A stretch of DNA of 5,288 bases from contig RPPD01000196.1 of NCBI GenBank assembly GCA_003818675.1, positions 1-5,288 on the forward strand, read 5' to 3'. This DNA is from Spirochaetaceae bacterium. GTDB lineage: Bacteria; Spirochaetota; Spirochaetia; SZUA-6; RPPD01. Positions 1 to 5,028 of the stretch are shown one piece after another. Numbering within the stretch: position 1 is the stretch's first letter; each line of letters begins with the position of its first letter. The translations under genes and the position numbers were made by a program. The notes below the pieces were generated by a model. The model had not been told where the DNA came from and did not search any database. It worked only from the letters and a program-made list of their open reading frames with translations.

Positions 1-655
1 CCTTGATGTCTGAAAAATCCCCTGAATAAATGTTGTAAAATGATGCAGACACCTCCTGGTTGTCCAGACTGCCGCCTTTTGCGGCATTCAGACTCAAAGG
101 AGCGATTGCTGCAGGTGCATGCGCATCACAGATGCCAGCTGTAAAACCGCTCGAGACCAGAACTGCCGCCTGACCCAGGTCTGTAACCGCAAATATTTTT
201 CCTCTGCACAGAATTCTTGCCTCGGGAAGATTTTCCAGCGGTACCAGGAATACTTCATGTTGATCACGCAAGCCAGCCTCTACTGCTGTGAGCACTCCGC
301 GTGCGGGACCGACCTTGCCTGATAGATTAAGTTCGCCAAGAACGAGTATTTTTTCAGATTTTGGGAATGCAATCTGTCCCGAGGCTGCCAGGATCCCTAA
401 TGCTATGGGCAAATCAAAGGCAGAGCCCCCCTTTTTTATGCCAGCTGGTGCAAGACTGACCAGGATGCGCTGTGCAGGAAACTCAAATCCCGAGTTTCTG
501 ATTGCCACGCGAACGCGTTCGCGGGCTTCCCGCACTGCGCTGTCAGGCAATCCGACTATGTCAATTCCTGGAAGTCCAAAGCGGATATCCACCTCTACCT
601 GGACAATGCATCCGCTGATCCCGTACAAAGCATGGCTTGAGATTACTGAAAGCAT
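1..655 (-). CDS. comM: ComM/YifB family Mg-chelatase-like AAA+ ATPase, N-terminal part (3' end off left edge)
   Basis: Translating the minus strand from the ATG at 655-653 gives 218 codons open to the left edge. The protein begins MLSVISSHALYGISG and carries the N-terminal ChlI-like domain typical of YifB/ComM: GLPGIDIVGLPDSAVREARE at residues 27-46, then RVRVAIRNSGFEFPAQRI and VSLAPAGIKKGGSAFDLPIA up to about residue 85. Family members are roughly 500 residues, so the Walker A/B ATPase core and C-terminus lie outside the window. In naturally competent bacteria ComM is a hexameric helicase that promotes branch migration of incoming DNA during recombination; in others its role is less clear. 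The start is supported by a GGAGGGG ribosome site (662-668) six bases upstream and by agreement with the family N-terminus. It is transcribed divergently from the TM2 gene. Family assignment is firm; a competence role is only inferred. Confidence 0.95.
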   Translation of the reverse strand, partial: MLSVISSHALYGISGCIVQVEVDIRFGLPGIDIVGLPDSAVREARERVRVAIRNSGFEFPAQRILVSLAPAGIKKGGSAFDLPIALGILAASGQIAFPKSEKILVLGELNLSGKVGPARGVLTAVEAGLRDQHEVFLVPLENLPEARILCRGKIFAVTDLGQAAVLVSSGFTAGICDAHAPAAIAPLSLNAAKGGSLDNQEVSASFYNIYSGDFSDIK

Positions 656-661
656 CTTGTA

Positions 662-668
662 CCCCTCC
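662..668 (-). promoter_or_regulatory. Ribosome binding site fixing the comM start
   Basis: On the minus strand GGAGGGG lies six bases before the ATG at 655-653. It fixes this ATG, because the frame stays open a little further upstream without another well-placed start. Confidence 0.8.
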
Positions 669-718
669 GGTATGTAAATACCATGGAAATATCCGGATGA
701 TTTCAAAAGGCCATTCTA

Positions 719-747
719 TTGATATTATTCAAATCCAACGGTATTAT
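719..747 (+). promoter_or_regulatory. Sigma70-type promoter for the TM2/membrane protein/pseudouridine synthase operon
   Basis: TTGATA (719-724, five of six to TTGACA) is separated by exactly 17 bases from TATTAT (742-747, five of six to TATAAT). Transcription would begin near 754, leaving a leader of about 20 bases that contains the GAGG ribosome site. No other good promoter is visible before the three plus-strand genes that follow, so this probably drives all of them. Confidence 0.7.
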
Positions 748-762
748 GATAGTCCTGTATTC

Positions 763-766
763 GAGG
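763..766 (+). promoter_or_regulatory. Ribosome binding site supporting a TTG start
   Basis: GAGG sits seven bases before the TTG at 774-776. An in-frame TAG at 750-752 blocks any longer reading, so the TTG is the only well-placed initiation codon that keeps the whole first hydrophobic segment of the TM2 domain. Confidence 0.7.
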
Positions 767-773
767 TAATAGC

Positions 774-1283
774 TTGGTTAATGTTGGGATAACATATTTA
801 ATATGGGTCCTGGGATTTTGTTTCACTCCGTGTCCTGGAATCTACCGGTTTTACATGCGGAAGTTCAATGTCGGAACTGTTTTCAGATGCATCCCTGGTA
901 TTGGGCACATACTGGCAATTGTGGACCTGGTTCGTATTCCTTCACAGGTCTCTGAAATAAATTTGAAGATAAAATACAAGAAATTATTGGCCCTGTCACA
1001 GGCGGGCGTGGTTGTTTCGACAAAAAGTCTGCCTGCGAAGAAGACGGAAAAGGAATCTGTAGAGCTTATAATCCTCAAGACTGCCAAGAAAAATCACGGA
1101 ATTGTATCTCCTGGCGAGGTGGCGCTTGAAGGCAGGCTGGCCATCGAGGATGCGACAAATGCGCTTGATAAACTTGCAAAGAAAGGATATGCGGAACTGC
1201 AAATAAAGAGATCAGGGGTTGTCGTTTATACCTTCCCGGAGTTTATGGACGAGGATAACCATGATAAATTTGTGGAATTCTAA
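774..1283 (+). CDS. TM2-domain membrane protein with C-terminal winged-helix-like domain
   Basis: This 169-residue protein starts at TTG. Residues 5-60 form a divergent TM2 domain: a hydrophobic segment (about 5-22), the GIYRFYMRKFNVG turn (22-34) matching the family GxHRFYxGxxxxG pattern, then GIGHILAIVDLVRIPSQVSE (42-61), which mirrors the family ending WWLIDLFLIPxxVxE. The usual His and a Gly of the motif are replaced (Y24, R29). A charged linker follows. Residues 95-157 (VELIILKTAKKNHGIVSPGEVALEG..., ending GVVVYTFPEF) resemble the small winged-helix-like module attached to many bacterial TM2 or 'NINE' proteins. It is expected in the inner membrane with the C-terminal domain probably cytoplasmic. 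The function of the family is not established; DNA binding by the C-terminal domain is inference. It is first in an operon, 12 bases before the next gene. Confidence 0.8.
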   Translation: MVNVGITYLIWVLGFCFTPCPGIYRFYMRKFNVGTVFRCIPGIGHILAIVDLVRIPSQVSEINLKIKYKKLLALSQAGVVVSTKSLPAKKTEKESVELIILKTAKKNHGIVSPGEVALEGRLAIEDATNALDKLAKKGYAELQIKRSGVVVYTFPEFMDEDNHDKFVEF

Positions 1284-1295
1284 GGAGAGAGATTA

Positions 1296-1742
1296 ATGAG
1301 TTGCCTTATGATCATCGGGATAATCTGTTATCTTGTTGGAATTGTTGTGTCACGCATGATCAGCGAGAAGGGTCTAAAAGCATTGACAGATTCCGAAAAG
1401 GCGAGTTATCTGAACGCATTTTCCAAATTCAGGATGTTTTCTTCACTCCCTGTTTTAGCCGCAGGTGTGATTATGATTCTGTTTATTTTCTTTTTTCCTG
1501 ATTACTCGGTTTTTTCACTTCTTATGTTTGCATTGCTCTGTATAATCTATCTTGTAGTGTTGAATATCATGATGTTCATAAAATTGAAAACATTAAATCC
1601 ACCCGCAGAATACAGGAGGTATCATATTTTAAGTCGCGTGATCCAGTATTCAGGTTTTCTCGCATTTTTACTGCTCTTTGGATATGATTGGCTCTTCAAC
1701 CTGGGTTATATATACCTGCTGCCGTTTGTCGGTCAGTTATGA
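1296..1742 (+). CDS. Hypothetical integral membrane protein, four predicted helices
   Basis: I do not recognise this 148-residue protein. Hydrophobic stretches suggest four transmembrane segments at about 4-19, 51-67, 72-95 and 115-145. Between the first two is a polar, charged stretch (20-46), and between the last two a positively charged loop (96-114, PPAEYRRYH). There are no catalytic motifs and only scattered cysteines. The start is supported by AGGAG (1283-1287), which overlaps the stop codon of the TM2 gene and lies eight bases before the ATG. Its stop TGA overlaps the ATG of the pseudouridine synthase gene (ATGA), so the two are probably translationally coupled. Position between a TM2 protein and an RNA-modifying enzyme does not reveal a role. 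That it is a real gene is well supported by spacing, ribosome site and coherent membrane composition. Confidence 0.8.
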   Translation: MSCLMIIGIICYLVGIVVSRMISEKGLKALTDSEKASYLNAFSKFRMFSSLPVLAAGVIMILFIFFFPDYSVFSLLMFALLCIIYLVVLNIMMFIKLKTLNPPAEYRRYHILSRVIQYSGFLAFLLLFGYDWLFNLGYIYLLPFVGQL

Positions 1743-2443
1743 AGCTGTTGCAAGAAATAAAAATAGCATGGAAAGATGATGACCTCCTGGCCATGGTAAA
1801 ACCACAGGGGCTTGCCACTGGCCTGGGCAGAGAGGACAACCTCTGCACGAGGCTTTTTGCCGCATACCCAGAACTTGAAACGGTGAAGGGATTCAGGGAA
1901 GGCGAGGGAGGTCTTCTTCACAGGCTGGACAACGAAACCGGAGGTTTGGTTCTTTTTGCCTGCACAGATGAATCCTTCAAATATTACAGTTTGCAGATGA
2001 AAGAAAACAAAGTACAGAAAAAATACTGCGCGATTTGTTATGGTGACAATGAAAAAAATTGCGGACAGATGTCCATACCCATAGCGCACCATGAAACAAA
2101 AAAAAACAGGATGATCAGAGCAGATGAGGGATCTTACCGCGGCAAACCACAGGAGGCCATGACTGAATGGAAGATCAAAAGCCGCAAAAAAGGATTCTGT
2201 CTTGTGGAGGCAGCCATAACAAAGGGCGTGCGCCACCAGATAAGGATGCATCTCTCTCTTTTGGGTTTGCCGATTGCCGGTGACAGGCTTTATAAAAACA
2301 GCGCATCATCATTCCTGCTTGATGACCCAAGGTTTGACATGCATGCGCTGTACTGTCATGAACTTTCACTCTTGCTTCAAGACGGATCTGAAAAGACCAT
2401 TTCAACCGAGTGTCCGCTCTATGCACTTTGGGATGCTGTCTAA
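1739..2443 (+). CDS. RluA-family RNA pseudouridine synthase
   Basis: A 234-residue enzyme expected to isomerise specific uridines in rRNA or tRNA to pseudouridine in the cytoplasm. The family signature HRLDNETGGLVLF (residues 61-73) contains the catalytic aspartate D64. KKYCAICYG (94-102) supplies the conserved active-site tyrosine region, and GVRHQIRMHLSLLGLPIAGD (163-182) is the typical C-terminal RHQIRxHL motif. There is no N-terminal S4 domain, so this is a compact, catalytic-domain-only member; which uridine it modifies cannot be told from sequence. I start at the ATG at 1739, which overlaps the upstream stop as ATGA. A longer in-frame start at 1688 would lie entirely inside the preceding gene. 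No strong Shine-Dalgarno is visible, consistent with coupled re-initiation. One conserved position is variant: the usual S/T-G-L after HRLDxxT reads GGL here, as seen in some family members. Confidence 0.92.
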   Translation: MKLLQEIKIAWKDDDLLAMVKPQGLATGLGREDNLCTRLFAAYPELETVKGFREGEGGLLHRLDNETGGLVLFACTDESFKYYSLQMKENKVQKKYCAICYGDNEKNCGQMSIPIAHHETKKNRMIRADEGSYRGKPQEAMTEWKIKSRKKGFCLVEAAITKGVRHQIRMHLSLLGLPIAGDRLYKNSASSFLLDDPRFDMHALYCHELSLLLQDGSEKTISTECPLYALWDAV

Positions 2444-2450
2444 GGGCGTG

Positions 2451-2837
2451 TTATTCTACGCTGATAATCACATGTTGGTGATGTTCCTGGTCCTCTACAT
2501 CGAGCAGCTTCCCGATTCTTCCAGTGTTCACCATCTCAAATATGGCATTCAGGTTTACGCCCTGTTTTTCAAGCTTCTCAATTTCAGATTGCGGAATCAG
2601 GGACTTTACCATGTGCGCAAAACCGATGGGAATTGTGAGGTTCACCTTGACATGATCTGTTTCAATATCGCTTACTCTTATTCGCAGCTGGGTTGCCTCG
2701 GTTTCCTTTTTCTGTGAGTCACCATTTCCGTTTTTAACAGCGCCTGTTTCAAGAGCTTCCATGAGTTTTGCGCCTTCAGCAGCTGATATTTTACCTTCCT
2801 CGATCATTTTTAATATTCGCAGTTTTTCCTGGTCCAT
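2451..2837 (-). CDS. SHOCT-like domain protein (YvlB/LiaX N-terminal type), partner of the DUF2089 regulator
   Basis: A 128-residue protein. Residues 4-30 (EKLRILKMIEEGKISAAEGAKLMEALE) are the helical SHOCT-like domain found at the N-terminus of YvlB/LiaX-type proteins. A low-complexity polar linker follows (31-48). Residues 50-128 form a second conserved unit: LRIRVSDIETDHVKVNLTIPIGF, a helical middle, then VNLNAIFEMVNTGRIGKLLDVEDQEHHQHVIISVE. This matches my memory of small bacterial SHOCT-like proteins in which 'LRIRV...KVNVxLP...I..GxxGKIVDVED' recurs. It lacks the long DUF4097 beta-repeat tail of true YvlB/LiaX. There is no signal peptide or membrane segment, so it is probably cytoplasmic. 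The start has AAGGAG overlapping the upstream stop, with a 9-bp intergenic gap, so it is cotranscribed with the DUF2089 gene. Role unknown; regulation of envelope stress is only suggested by relatives. Confidence 0.8.
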   Translation of the reverse strand: MDQEKLRILKMIEEGKISAAEGAKLMEALETGAVKNGNGDSQKKETEATQLRIRVSDIETDHVKVNLTIPIGFAHMVKSLIPQSEIEKLEKQGVNLNAIFEMVNTGRIGKLLDVEDQEHHQHVIISVE

Positions 2838-2846
2838 AATCTCTCC

Positions 2847-3257
2847 TTATTTGCTGTCTGCGGAATTTTCGTCTTCGTCTCCGCCTGATTTTAGGAGTTC
2901 AGCGGCCTTTTCTGCTGTAATAACTCCTTTTTCAAGCTGTTCAATTATTTCCATGCGGCGTTTCGTTGACAGTTGTTCATTGCGTACAGTGTATCCCATC
3001 CGCTCAATTACCCCGTCTAGCATACTGCGCACTGTGGGATAGGAAACAGAAAGAACTTTTTCGACTTCCTTGATGTTTCCTCTGACCCGAATGAAGAGCT
3101 CTGCAAACTCCAGGTCCTTGCGCGAAAGCGACAGCAATCTGGACTGGGGAGGTTCAAAAACTCCTTCAACCCTGGTCTGGCATGATGCGCATTGAAAGAC
3201 TCTGACGCGGAGACTGTCTCCGCAAACAGGACATTCCTTCAACATTCTCTTTTCCAT
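2847..3257 (-). CDS. DUF2089 family protein: zinc ribbon, helix-turn-helix and SHOCT-like tail
   Basis: A 136-residue putative transcription regulator. The N-terminus has a four-cysteine zinc ribbon, C9-P-V-C12 and C23-A-S-C26. Residues about 41-90 form the helical core with a helix-turn-helix-like stretch, GNIKEVEKVLSVSYPTVRSM (60-79), reminiscent of sigma-like region 4 or LuxR-type folds. Residues 102-123 (EIIEQLEKGVITAEKAAELL) are a SHOCT-like helical hairpin resembling the N-terminus of the next gene product. The tail is acidic (DEDENSADSK). I chose the ATG at 3257 because an AGAGGG site precedes it by six bases and the family starts just before the first CxxC. A start at 3338 would add 27 unconserved residues and overlap the predicted -10 box. 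It is first in a two-gene operon. DNA binding is expected from the fold but not proven. Confidence 0.88.
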   Translation of the reverse strand: MEKRMLKECPVCGDSLRVRVFQCASCQTRVEGVFEPPQSRLLSLSRKDLEFAELFIRVRGNIKEVEKVLSVSYPTVRSMLDGVIERMGYTVRNEQLSTKRRMEIIEQLEKGVITAEKAAELLKSGGDEDENSADSK

Positions 3258-3263
3258 AGAAAA

Positions 3264-3269
3264 CCCTCT
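3264..3269 (-). promoter_or_regulatory. Ribosome binding site fixing the DUF2089 start
   Basis: On the minus strand AGAGGG lies six bases before the ATG at 3257-3255. It selects this start over the upstream in-frame ATG at 3338, which has no such site. Confidence 0.75.
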
Positions 3270-3275
3270 TTCAAA

Positions 3276-3312
3276 CAGCACACAATCACAATAAGGGTTA
3301 TTGGTGTGACTG
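3276..3312 (-). promoter_or_regulatory. Bulged dyad in the DUF2089 leader (operator or mRNA stem-loop)
   Basis: Three nested arms pair across a GGG centre (3295-3297): CAATAA with TTATTG (3289-3294/3298-3303), CACAC with GTGTG (3279-3283/3304-3308), and CAG with CTG (3276-3278/3310-3312). They are offset by a five-base bulge (3284-3288) on one side and a single A (3309) on the other. The element fills most of the predicted 65-base leader and ends six bases before the ribosome site. It could be an autoregulatory operator for the DUF2089 protein or a translational control hairpin. The left arm also holds a tandem CACAAT hexamer (3281-3292). The pairing is visible; function is inference. Confidence 0.45.
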
Positions 3313-3328
3313 TTTTCATTCAGTTTAA

Positions 3329-3357
3329 AAAATACCATATTTCTTTAATAAAATCAA
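3329..3357 (-). promoter_or_regulatory. Promoter of the DUF2089/SHOCT operon, extended -10 type
   Basis: On the minus strand TTGATT (3357-3352) is followed after 17 bases by TATTTT (3334-3329), immediately preceded by TGG, the extended -10 element. The expected start is near 3322, with a leader of about 65 bases. AT-rich DNA upstream (3358-3420) could act as an UP element. Confidence 0.6.
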
Positions 3358-3458
3358 TAGAAAAATGAATAATTAAAATATGATGATAAATAATATTAAT
3401 TTTTATGTTAGTTTAGTTCTTTTTTGATTGGAATTCTACTAGTGTAAAATAAAGACCC

Positions 3459-3486
3459 TTGAAGAATAAAAAAACCATCTTAATAT
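3459..3486 (+). promoter_or_regulatory. Candidate promoter for the lipoprotein gene
   Basis: TTGAAG (3459-3464) and TAATAT (3481-3486) are spaced by 16 bases, each matching consensus at four of six positions; transcription would begin near 3493. A competing candidate is TTGATT (3424-3429) with TAAAAT (3445-3450), but its spacing is a short 15 bases. In such AT-rich DNA, matches of this quality arise by chance, so the choice is uncertain. Confidence 0.3.
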
Positions 3487-3531
3487 TGATTTTTTTCCAT
3501 ATTGTGATACCTTTATATCTTAGAGAGGGGA

Positions 3532-4905
3532 ATGAAAAGATTTAACCGTTCTCGCATCATTTTTGTCTCGTTCGTGGCGGCAATAATGCTGTTCGCCTGT
3601 GGGGATAGTGCCGACTTTCTTGGCAACGGAGATGATGCTTCACTTGAAATCATATCTACAAAAGATGGAGAAATCCTTTCAGGAGCTGCTTCACTTTCTG
3701 CAGAACGTTCTGCCACGGGCAGTGCGGGTTTTCTTTTTTTCAAAATTCATGGAAATGAAAACAACAAGCCTTCTTTAAAACTGGAAATTGACCTCTTTAA
3801 TGAATTCGGGGATTCTGTGGGTCACAGCGAGCGCATATCACCAGAAATGAACACTGATCTGCCTATTGAAATCCCGACACTTGCAGAAGGTCAGTATGAT
3901 ATGGTGCTTTCTCTTTTCCAGCAGGAAAAACTGGTGGGCACTGAGCGCAGGGTTTTTTTCAGCGCTCAAAACCGGATGGAATTGCGGAGTGTCCAGTCCT
4001 ATCCACTTGTAATTTCCCCGCTTGAAACCATACTGCTGATTGCAGATACCGGATTTACCGGAAATGAAAATACATACAATCCGTTTTTCAGGTGGAGTTA
4101 CGGCAGGACAATCATCGCACGAGGCAGTTACAAGGACGGTTATGACCAGATTCTCTGGGAAGCGCCAAAGGAAGAAGGTGTGTACACCGTAACCGTTGAA
4201 ATTTTTCCGTCCCCACCCGCCAACAGCCATGATTTTAAATTTGAGTCACCCTACAAGGCAACAACTGACCTGTATGTCTCCGCAAAAAAGGGTGGGTCCG
4301 ATAGCACTTCTGTTTCGGGAAATGTTTACCATGACTTGTTTTCCATATATGTAAGCGCTCTCCGTGAAAGGGAAAAGCACACAGCACCACAGCTTCCCCA
4401 GCTGCGCAGGCCAACTCCAGTTATTATTGGAGAGACCATTGGCATGAAGTTCAACGGACAGGCGGGATTTGTCTGCCCGGAGCTGATTTTCCCAATTCAG
4501 GAAGAGAATGTTAAACCGTTTACTGTAAGTCTTGGCGTGACTCTTGAAGGAGAGCAGGCAGGCAAACAAATACTTACGCTAACTACAACAGACTCTCTTT
4601 TCTCACTGGATTTTTTCTTTGATGCCAAAAGAGAGCTTGTATTAAGACTCAAGGTCAAGGGCCGTGAACACTTCTTCCCGTCAGGCATAAAAAACCTGGA
4701 ACCAGGAAAACGCTACCTGATAGAATATTCGCTTGAATCCAGCTCGGGATTTCTGCAGGCTGTCTGGAGTCTCAACAGCATGGAGACAGCCAGAACCGAA
4801 AATCCCTTAAGCCTTGCTCAAGGCGAGAAGCGCGGATATACCATCATAGGCGGACAGAACGGCATAAGGGGAATAATAGACCAGCTGGATGTTATACTAA
4901 AATAG
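3532..4905 (+). CDS. Secreted lipoprotein with Ig-like regions and a probable ConA/LamG-like C-terminal domain
   Basis: A 457-residue protein with a lipoprotein signal: positive N-terminus (MKRFNRSR), a hydrophobic core (9-21) and lipobox LFAC with the lipidated cysteine at C23, so it should be anchored in an envelope membrane. A short acidic, Gly/Ser-rich spacer follows. Residues about 37-147 and 150-252 look like two beta-sandwich (Ig/PKD-type) regions: alternating strands ending EGQYDMVLSLFQ and EEGVYTVTVEIFP. From about residue 290 to the end, the pattern FTVSLGVTLEG, FSLDFFFDAKRELVLRLKV, LEPGKRYLIEYSLE, LQAVWSLNSMET and GIIDQLDVIL resembles a concanavalin A-like/LamG fold. I recognise no named family or catalytic residues. 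A purine-rich AGAGAGGGGA site lies very close to the ATG. Monocistronic: promoter region before, terminator after. Ligand unknown; surface binding of glycans or structural roles are inference. Confidence 0.8.
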   Translation: MKRFNRSRIIFVSFVAAIMLFACGDSADFLGNGDDASLEIISTKDGEILSGAASLSAERSATGSAGFLFFKIHGNENNKPSLKLEIDLFNEFGDSVGHSERISPEMNTDLPIEIPTLAEGQYDMVLSLFQQEKLVGTERRVFFSAQNRMELRSVQSYPLVISPLETILLIADTGFTGNENTYNPFFRWSYGRTIIARGSYKDGYDQILWEAPKEEGVYTVTVEIFPSPPANSHDFKFESPYKATTDLYVSAKKGGSDSTSVSGNVYHDLFSIYVSALREREKHTAPQLPQLRRPTPVIIGETIGMKFNGQAGFVCPELIFPIQEENVKPFTVSLGVTLEGEQAGKQILTLTTTDSLFSLDFFFDAKRELVLRLKVKGREHFFPSGIKNLEPGKRYLIEYSLESSSGFLQAVWSLNSMETARTENPLSLAQGEKRGYTIIGGQNGIRGIIDQLDVILK

Positions 4906-4947
4906 GTGCAGGCGGATTTTTCGCCGTGTCGGTTATACTATGTAAAT

Positions 4948-4979
4948 AAAAGGCGCCGCATATTTCTGCGGCGCCTTTT
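4948..4979. terminator. Bidirectional rho-independent terminator
   Basis: GGCGCCGCA (4952-4960) pairs perfectly with TGCGGCGCC (4967-4975) around the loop TATTTC, and the stem is extended by AAAA before and TTTT after. On the plus strand the hairpin is followed by TTTTT, ending the lipoprotein transcript 43 bases after its stop. On the minus strand it is followed by TTTTATTT, ending the gene that enters from the right edge. It sits between convergent genes, as expected for a shared terminator. Confidence 0.93.
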
Positions 4980-5006
4980 TATTATCCCTCAACATACCAT
5001 CAAATG

Positions 5007-5028
5007 TGGGTAACCCTTGGGGCACCCT
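5007..5028. repeat. Tandem imperfect 11-bp repeat, each unit near-palindromic
   Basis: TGGGTAACCCT (5007-5017) is followed directly by TGGGGCACCCT (5018-5028), identical at 9 of 11 positions. The first unit contains the dyad GGGT-A-ACCC. The pair abuts the stop codon of the minus-strand gene. Function unknown; it could be a chance duplication. Confidence 0.5.

Larger units (their letters stand above)
3313..3531. other. AT-rich divergent intergenic region, no gene seen
   Basis: Together with the DUF2089 leader this is the longest non-coding stretch (274 bp). It is clearly more AT-rich than its flanks, especially 3340-3420. Stop codons are frequent and I find no convincing small ORF, tRNA or structured RNA in it. 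It holds the minus-strand promoter and at least one candidate plus-strand promoter, so it is best read as a shared control region. Confidence 0.7.

Noticed and set aside
119..677. Two plus-strand open frames (119-322 and 288-677)
   Set aside because: They lie antisense to comM, whose minus-strand translation matches the family closely; the plus-strand products are low-complexity shadows.
1733..2251. 172-codon minus-strand open frame
   Set aside because: It lies opposite the pseudouridine synthase, whose motifs are unmistakable, and its product resembles no protein family.
2274..2717. 147-codon plus-strand open frame across the convergent junction
   Set aside because: It overlaps two well-supported genes in other frames and has no ribosome site or recognisable sequence.
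3285..3313. CRP-like TGTGA/TCACA site
   Set aside because: The half-sites are present but their spacing is far from the six bases of a CRP site, and they are better explained as part of the leader dyad.
3258..3338. N-terminal extension of the DUF2089 gene to an ATG at 3338
   Set aside because: The 27 added residues are unlike the family, the better ribosome site serves the ATG at 3257, and the extension overlaps the predicted promoter and leader dyad.
3340..3480. Possible small RNA or origin-like AT-rich element
   Set aside because: AT-richness alone is explained by a divergent promoter region; I see no repeated boxes of the DnaA type, no GC-rich stem and no terminator hairpin inside it.
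3838..4688. Several minus-strand open frames under the lipoprotein gene (3838-4230, 4246-4569, 4497-4688)
   Set aside because: They are antisense to a continuous 457-codon gene with a clear lipobox and beta-sandwich pattern; products look random.
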